In this document: positions 12,101 to 18,100 of the stretch, one piece after another
How the letters are laid out: each line of letters starts with the position of its first letter
Numbering within the stretch: position 1 is the first letter of the stretch
Origin: Dendrocalamus latiflorus
Taxonomy: Eukaryota > Streptophyta > Magnoliopsida > Poales > Poaceae
Direction of reading: 5' to 3'
DNA length: 64,000 bases
NCBI GenBank assembly: GCA_017311315.1
Contig: CM029654.1
Span: forward strand, 21,907,879 to 21,971,878
The notes under the pieces: model-generated
What the model was told of the DNA's origin: nothing
Database searches by the model: none
What the model saw: only the letters and a program-made list of their open reading frames with translations
Program-made: the position numbers and the translations under genes

Positions 12101-15100
12101 CCCCTAGCAGGTTCACCTTCTCGGAGGATCAGATACGTCGTCCGAGGCGGCGGCGACGAGATGATAAATGAATTTTTGTAATTGGGCTGTTGTAATTTTT
12201 GTGATGTTTTTCAAGTGCTTGATGGTTTGATGTTCAAATATGGTTTCCAGTATAAAAGGGTTGTTCTAAGTTCTTTGATTTACTACGCCATACAACCAAC
12301 TGAGAGATGACAACACCGTACAACCCACATAATACGAAGGCCTCAGGCAATGACAACACGAAACAACACATACATTGCACGTACATGAAATGTAGCAAGT
12401 ATTACAACCACCAACACACGAACGAACAAAACAACTAAAATACAACACAACCGTACTTAACACATTACCAAAATAACTTGACGACAACATAGCATAAAAC
12501 ATTAGCAACATACACGAGGAGAACCTCCAGCACTACAACTTGAGGATAACAATAATCACAAGAAACAAAATAGCACACAACATTAAATTTATCTTCCACT
12601 CGAGTCTGTCCAAACGATGCCGCATCCCGACGGGGTCGCAACCCCCCACGACAACTCTGTCATGGCGAACATTGGCAGTCCTATTGCCCATTTCATCCTC
12701 CCACACCCAGAATTGGCAACCACCATGAGCTTCCTGCGATTCCATGACAAGAATTTTTTTAAACATACCACCACGATTTCAATGAACCCGAAACAATCTG
12801 ACTCACCGAGTGATGGGGGCACTTGTAGTAGTGTCGCCCAGGATTCGCGGCCGTCTGTGATGTCCTACGTCTAACCAAGGTGTTGCAATTTGGGCACATC
12901 ACCGTCGGTGCCCATGAAGACGTGCTGAGCTGACTCATTGCCTAGTCTGGGGGAGTGAGCACGAAAGAAAACTACACTGCTTGTAAACAACTAACTCAGG
13001 AGGTGACTGATAACATGGCAAGGGAGTATGTGAGGGATGGCTCCGTTTTATAGGCTGTCTGGGGGGGCAGCCTCACGCACAAAGAACACAGACAGCACAA
13101 TTCATACACGCACATAAAGGGGCACCTTTGCTTAGTGATATGACAAAACGGGCCAGCTTTCCGCAGTGACATGAAAAAAGAGGGCAGCTTTGCCCAGTGA
13201 TATGACAAAACGGGGCAGCTTTGCCCAGTGATATGACAAAAAGAGGCCATCTTTGCTCAGAGACATGACAACACGGGGCAGCTTTGTTCAAAGAGATGAC
13301 ACAGGACAGCTTTTCGGAGTGAAATGACAAAATATGCCGGCTTTGCTCAGTGAGATGACTAAAAGATGCCAGCTTTGGGCAGTGAGATGACAAAAGATGC
13401 CAGCTTTGGGCAGAGACATGACATAACGGGGCAGCTTTGCTCAGTGAGATGACAAAAGATGCCAACTTTGCACAGAGACAAGACATAACGGGCAGCTTTA
13501 CTCAGTGAGATGACAAAAGATGCCAGCTTTGCGCAGTGACATGATAAAACGGGGCAGCTTTGCTCAGTGAGATGACAAAAGATGCCAGCTTTGCCCAGAG
13601 ACAAGACATAACGAGCAGCTTTACTCAGTGAGATGACAAAAGATGCCAGCTTTGCGCAGTGACATGATAAAACGGGGCAGCTTTGCTCAGTGAGATGACA
13701 AAAGATGCCAGCTTTGCCCAGAGACAAGACATAACGGGCAGCTTTACTCAGTGAGATGACAAAAAATGCCAGCTTTGCGCAGTGACATGATAAAACGGGG
13801 CAGCTTTGCTCAGTGAGATGACAAAAGATGCCAGCTTTGCGCAGTGACATGACAAAACGGCCCAGCTTTACTCAGTGCGACGACAAAACATGCCAGCTTT
13901 GGGCAGTGGCAGTACTAAAGAGGGCATCTATTCTCAGTGACATGACAACAAGAGGTCAGCTTTGCTCAGTGAGATGACAATTCAGGGCAGCTTTGCTCAG
14001 AGTTCGTATACAAAACGGGACCTTTTTCAGTGATACCGCAGCACTCCCATCTTTACTCACTGCTACCACCACGCGGACCAGCTTTAGACGTACGAGTAGA
14101 GACCAAAACAGCCCCTATAAATTCGTATGCATTCCATTTCCCAGCGAACATTGCCCATCCAAACCCCATACTACATCGCGCTTCCCTCACCCTCACCCAA
14201 CCGGGATGGACAAAGGCAAGACGAAGCAATGGGACAAGATGGTGAAGGATTGGAAGGAGACCCGTGACATAGCACGGTCAGCTGCGGCCCGCGATGCCGC
14301 ACGCGATGAGAAAATAAGGGCGATACAGGCCCGGGTAGAACAAGCCCATCGTGCTACGATGAAAGGTCCCCCCCCAGAGCGCCCGCGTAGCAACAACCCA
14401 ATCCCGGACGTCCCCACCGAGCGTTCGCCACAACTACCACCTGAGGGGGAGACACCTCCCCTTTGTTGGTGCGGGGACGTGTGCAAGTTCTTCAAGTCTA
14501 AGCACCGCATCAGTCTAGGTATGCGTTACTGGGGTTGCGCAAACTACTCCAGTGACTACCCCAACCGCCGCTTTGACACCGCAACCTATCGGCAGCCGGT
14601 AACGACCACATGCACCATTTTCCCCTACCTTGTCTCCTTCACAGCACGCACTAACAATATCTCCAATGTATTTACAGTCTCCGGAGCCCCTGTGTGGCTA
14701 CCGCAAATGGATCGATCTTGAGATCCACCCTGAGGACCAATGGACCCTTGACTTCGAGGAGTGTAATGTCACAAAGGAGAAGGAGTTGCTGGAGGAGGAG
14801 CGCCGCAAGCACGAGCACACCCTGCGTATACAGCGCGAGACGCAAGCTCATCTTGAAGCGTGCACGCGTACGGAGCGGGAGGCTCGCGAGATGGAGCGCG
14901 AGAGAAAGAGGGAAATTGCGGCTAAGGCAAAAGAGGCCGGAGAGGAGTTCAATGCCGAGCGGGCAAGGAAGGGAAAGTGGCCCCGGTCCACACAGTAGGT
15001 CGTACGAGCAGTTGGGTGGGTTAGTCGCATATCATGCTATATGTTATGCATGTAATAAAAATCTACGCGGCATGTTACTCCCAACTGTATTATGAAGTTT

Positions 15101-18100
15101 AATATCTCGTATTTTCGCATTCCATGATGTAATAGACCTAGCAAGTTATTTCCCCTAAGGCATGCATGTTAGGACTAGTGGTGGAATTCTGAACATTAGA
15201 AGTACAGAGTTCCACACATGCCACATGCCACTGGTCACATCACTTACCGCTTTATGTATCGAATCGTTTCTAAAAAAATGTACCCAAATTTTTTATGCAT
15301 CTACAACTTACATTGAAGATAAACTTCTATTACAACTTTATCTTATTTTTACGCAGTTTATAACTACAAAATTGACAAAACATACAAACATGACGCGGAT
15401 TGCAAACCCTTAAAACATACCAAACCCTAAAAGTCACTTACCACTTTATATATCGATCGTTCTACGCACAATCGTTCCTAAAAAATTTTTACCCAAATTT
15501 TTTATGCATCTACAACATATAATCAACATAAACTTGTTTTAAAATTTTTCAAATTTTTTTCTGATTCACAACTACAAAATTAACAAAACTTATAATCATA
15601 CATGTTCAATATCACTTTCCTTCATTTCCTCCAATTGTTCATATCACATTTGTGCTCGAAAATTTTTTCTTTAAATTGCTTCCAATAAAACAATATACCA
15701 TGATCGAAATTTGTTATTGTCACTTCAACACATTTTTCACGGTCAGCAATATAGGAAAATCACAAAAACACTAATCGTTACTTCACACAAATTTCGTTCG
15801 TACTCTACCAACCAATATTTTTAATTTTCAAAATTGCACAACTAATTACACATCCAGAATAGTGGACTCCACTTCAAATTCATATTTTTTCACACATCAT
15901 TTCATATATACACATAAATTTTTATTTAAAAAATTATCTTTACAAATGCATACAAAAATAACTTGAATTAAAATCCTACCCGTGCAAACCCTAACCGGGG
16001 GGTGGGACCCACGGCGGAGTGGTGCGGTGTGGTGCCGCACCATTAGGGGAGTGGTGCGGTGCGGCACCGCACCATCTACGTGGCACGTACGGCGGGGGTG
16101 TGGTGCGGTCGGGGACCGCACCACTCAGGTGTGGTGCGCTCCCCGGCCGCACCACTGGACACGTGTCGCGTTGCCGTTAATCGTGCGGTCGTTTGGGGGC
16201 TATTTTTGGAATTGTGTTTTCATCGTGGCTATTTTTGGAATTTTAGGGTATCAACAGTGCTAGAAACGTCCAAATTTCAGATAAAAGGGGATCGACCGAT
16301 CCACCCGTGTGAAGAGGTCAAGGCCGAAGCCTTACCCCTTTACCTCTCCCTTTTTTTCATGTGGGCCCCACCAGAATTTCCATTTCCTTTTTCTTTTATT
16401 TGGAAATTGATGAAAATTACCAAAATGCCCAATAGTTAATACAAAATATGACTACTATGGAAATTCAAGTTGAACCAAGCAGAAATTTAGCTAACATTTC
16501 GAAGCATGTGCATGTGATTGGACAAACAAAATGTTGCCATTGTAAATTTAGTGGAAACTAAAATAACGGGGAAAGGACTTCACCTGTCAAACTCTGCAGA
16601 TTTTGTTCGAGTTCCCAACAAGCCATCACTGCTTCCATAGCATGAACACGGACATGCTGCTGTAGTTGTTCTTTGAAAGAACAGAGTAGCAAGACATAGT
16701 GTGTCTAAGAAAAGAAAAACACAGGTTACTGATATGTAATGAAAGAATCAAACCGATAGGGAAAACATCTCACAAAACAATTGTAAACCACAAGAGCAAT
16801 GGAAAACAAGAGTTGCTAAAGAAGGATTTTAAATTTTCATAAATAACATGAGAGGCGTGAAGAAGAGATAAAGTAATGGAACTATTATTGTGATTATGCA
16901 TATTGTCGCTCATAAAACATCACTTATTTGCAGAAATTTTAATGAAGATGATCAAAATACACCACAATGTGACTAGAACTGAGCTAACTGTACGGACAAG
17001 CACAATTGTAAACTTCTTTTCCCCTAAAACTTTTCAGGTTGTAGTAACATTGAACTTATCATTAACAAAATAGATTGAACAAATAACTAACTGTCAGACC
17101 TAAGAAAAGCTAAAACAGAAAGTTATGTGGTCCCAACTTTAGTAATGCAGCAATGCTATGCTAGCTTAGGTGGTGCTAGCTGAAACATAATGATGCTTTA
17201 TGACTACTGTGTATTATTACAAGGTCAAGCGGACCAGCACAGGACACAGACCAAGGAATCAAGAGAACTGACCAGGACCACCCAATCAATGAAATCTTGT
17301 TTGTACTTTTTATCCTAAGCAAATTAAAAAAACGTGAATTTTAATTCGGTTATAATTATATGGGGCCGAGATTATACCGCATCCCAGTTCTGGCCGTATG
17401 GCCCTTGATACAATCAAGGACCTGCCCTATTAGTCGACAAAAAAGAGATCAAACAAAGTGCATTTTGGACCATTTTTGGCATATTGATGTTCTGGTCCTG
17501 TGCAAATGCAAACTAGTCCCTCTGTAGAACATCAATATGCCAAAAAAGGCCCAAACTGCACGTGAAGCACCACTAGTCCACTATACCACAATCTTCAATG
17601 TGAATAGGGACTGGGGCTTTCTCGAAGGGACAATCCCGCTCATATTTGAATGGGTGAATGTTCATCATTTATTTGAGATCAGTGAGGAGTATCTTCTCAC
17701 ACAGCAAGGCACTAAATAGGTATTCCAAAATAATGTATTAGACGGAAAGATACAATAGAAATGTCATGGGCAATATTCAACTTTTCAGCGTTTTCATATT
17801 TCAACGCTTCTTTGGTTCTTCCCACTCTCCCGACTTGTAGGGTAAGTGGTAGATGATGAAAAAGGTGTTTATTAGGTGCATGGAAAACTAACTTGCACCG
17901 TAGTCAGTCCTGCATTAATATTCTCCTATGGCCCTACCTATTTAAGCAGCAAAACCCAACTATATTCATTTCCAGCAGATGCAGCAGAAGGAAACAAAAT
18001 CAAAATCAAATGATGTTGGGCCATCATATATTATTATTGAGGAAGCATGTGAGAAGATTCAGGATTATTTGTGATGAACCATTGTCAATATTTGTGGAGC

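Larger units (their letters stand above)
7224..16278 (+). mobile_element. autonomous-type Mutator-like element (MULE) with three genes
   Basis: A 9,055-bp element flanked by a perfect 9-bp TSD AGATAAAAG (7215-7223 and 16279-16287), with 179-bp TIRs that differ at about 8 positions. Inside are a MURA-type transposase gene (8903-12171, plus), a GRF-zinc-finger gene with a membrane segment (12938-12533, minus), a second GRF-like gene with a charged helical tail (14206-14998, plus), a minisatellite (13118-14035) and palindrome clusters at each end. All three genes are open across GT-AG introns. Opposite to the KNOX gene in transposase orientation. The 9-bp TSD, long TIRs and MURA domain fix the superfamily. 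Confidence 0.95.

Noticed and set aside
13073..13850. Long minus-strand ORFs with repeated CHLTEQSCPVLSCHCAKL-like units
   Set aside because: They are translations of the roughly 31-bp minisatellite whose period allows open frames; no start context, no domain.
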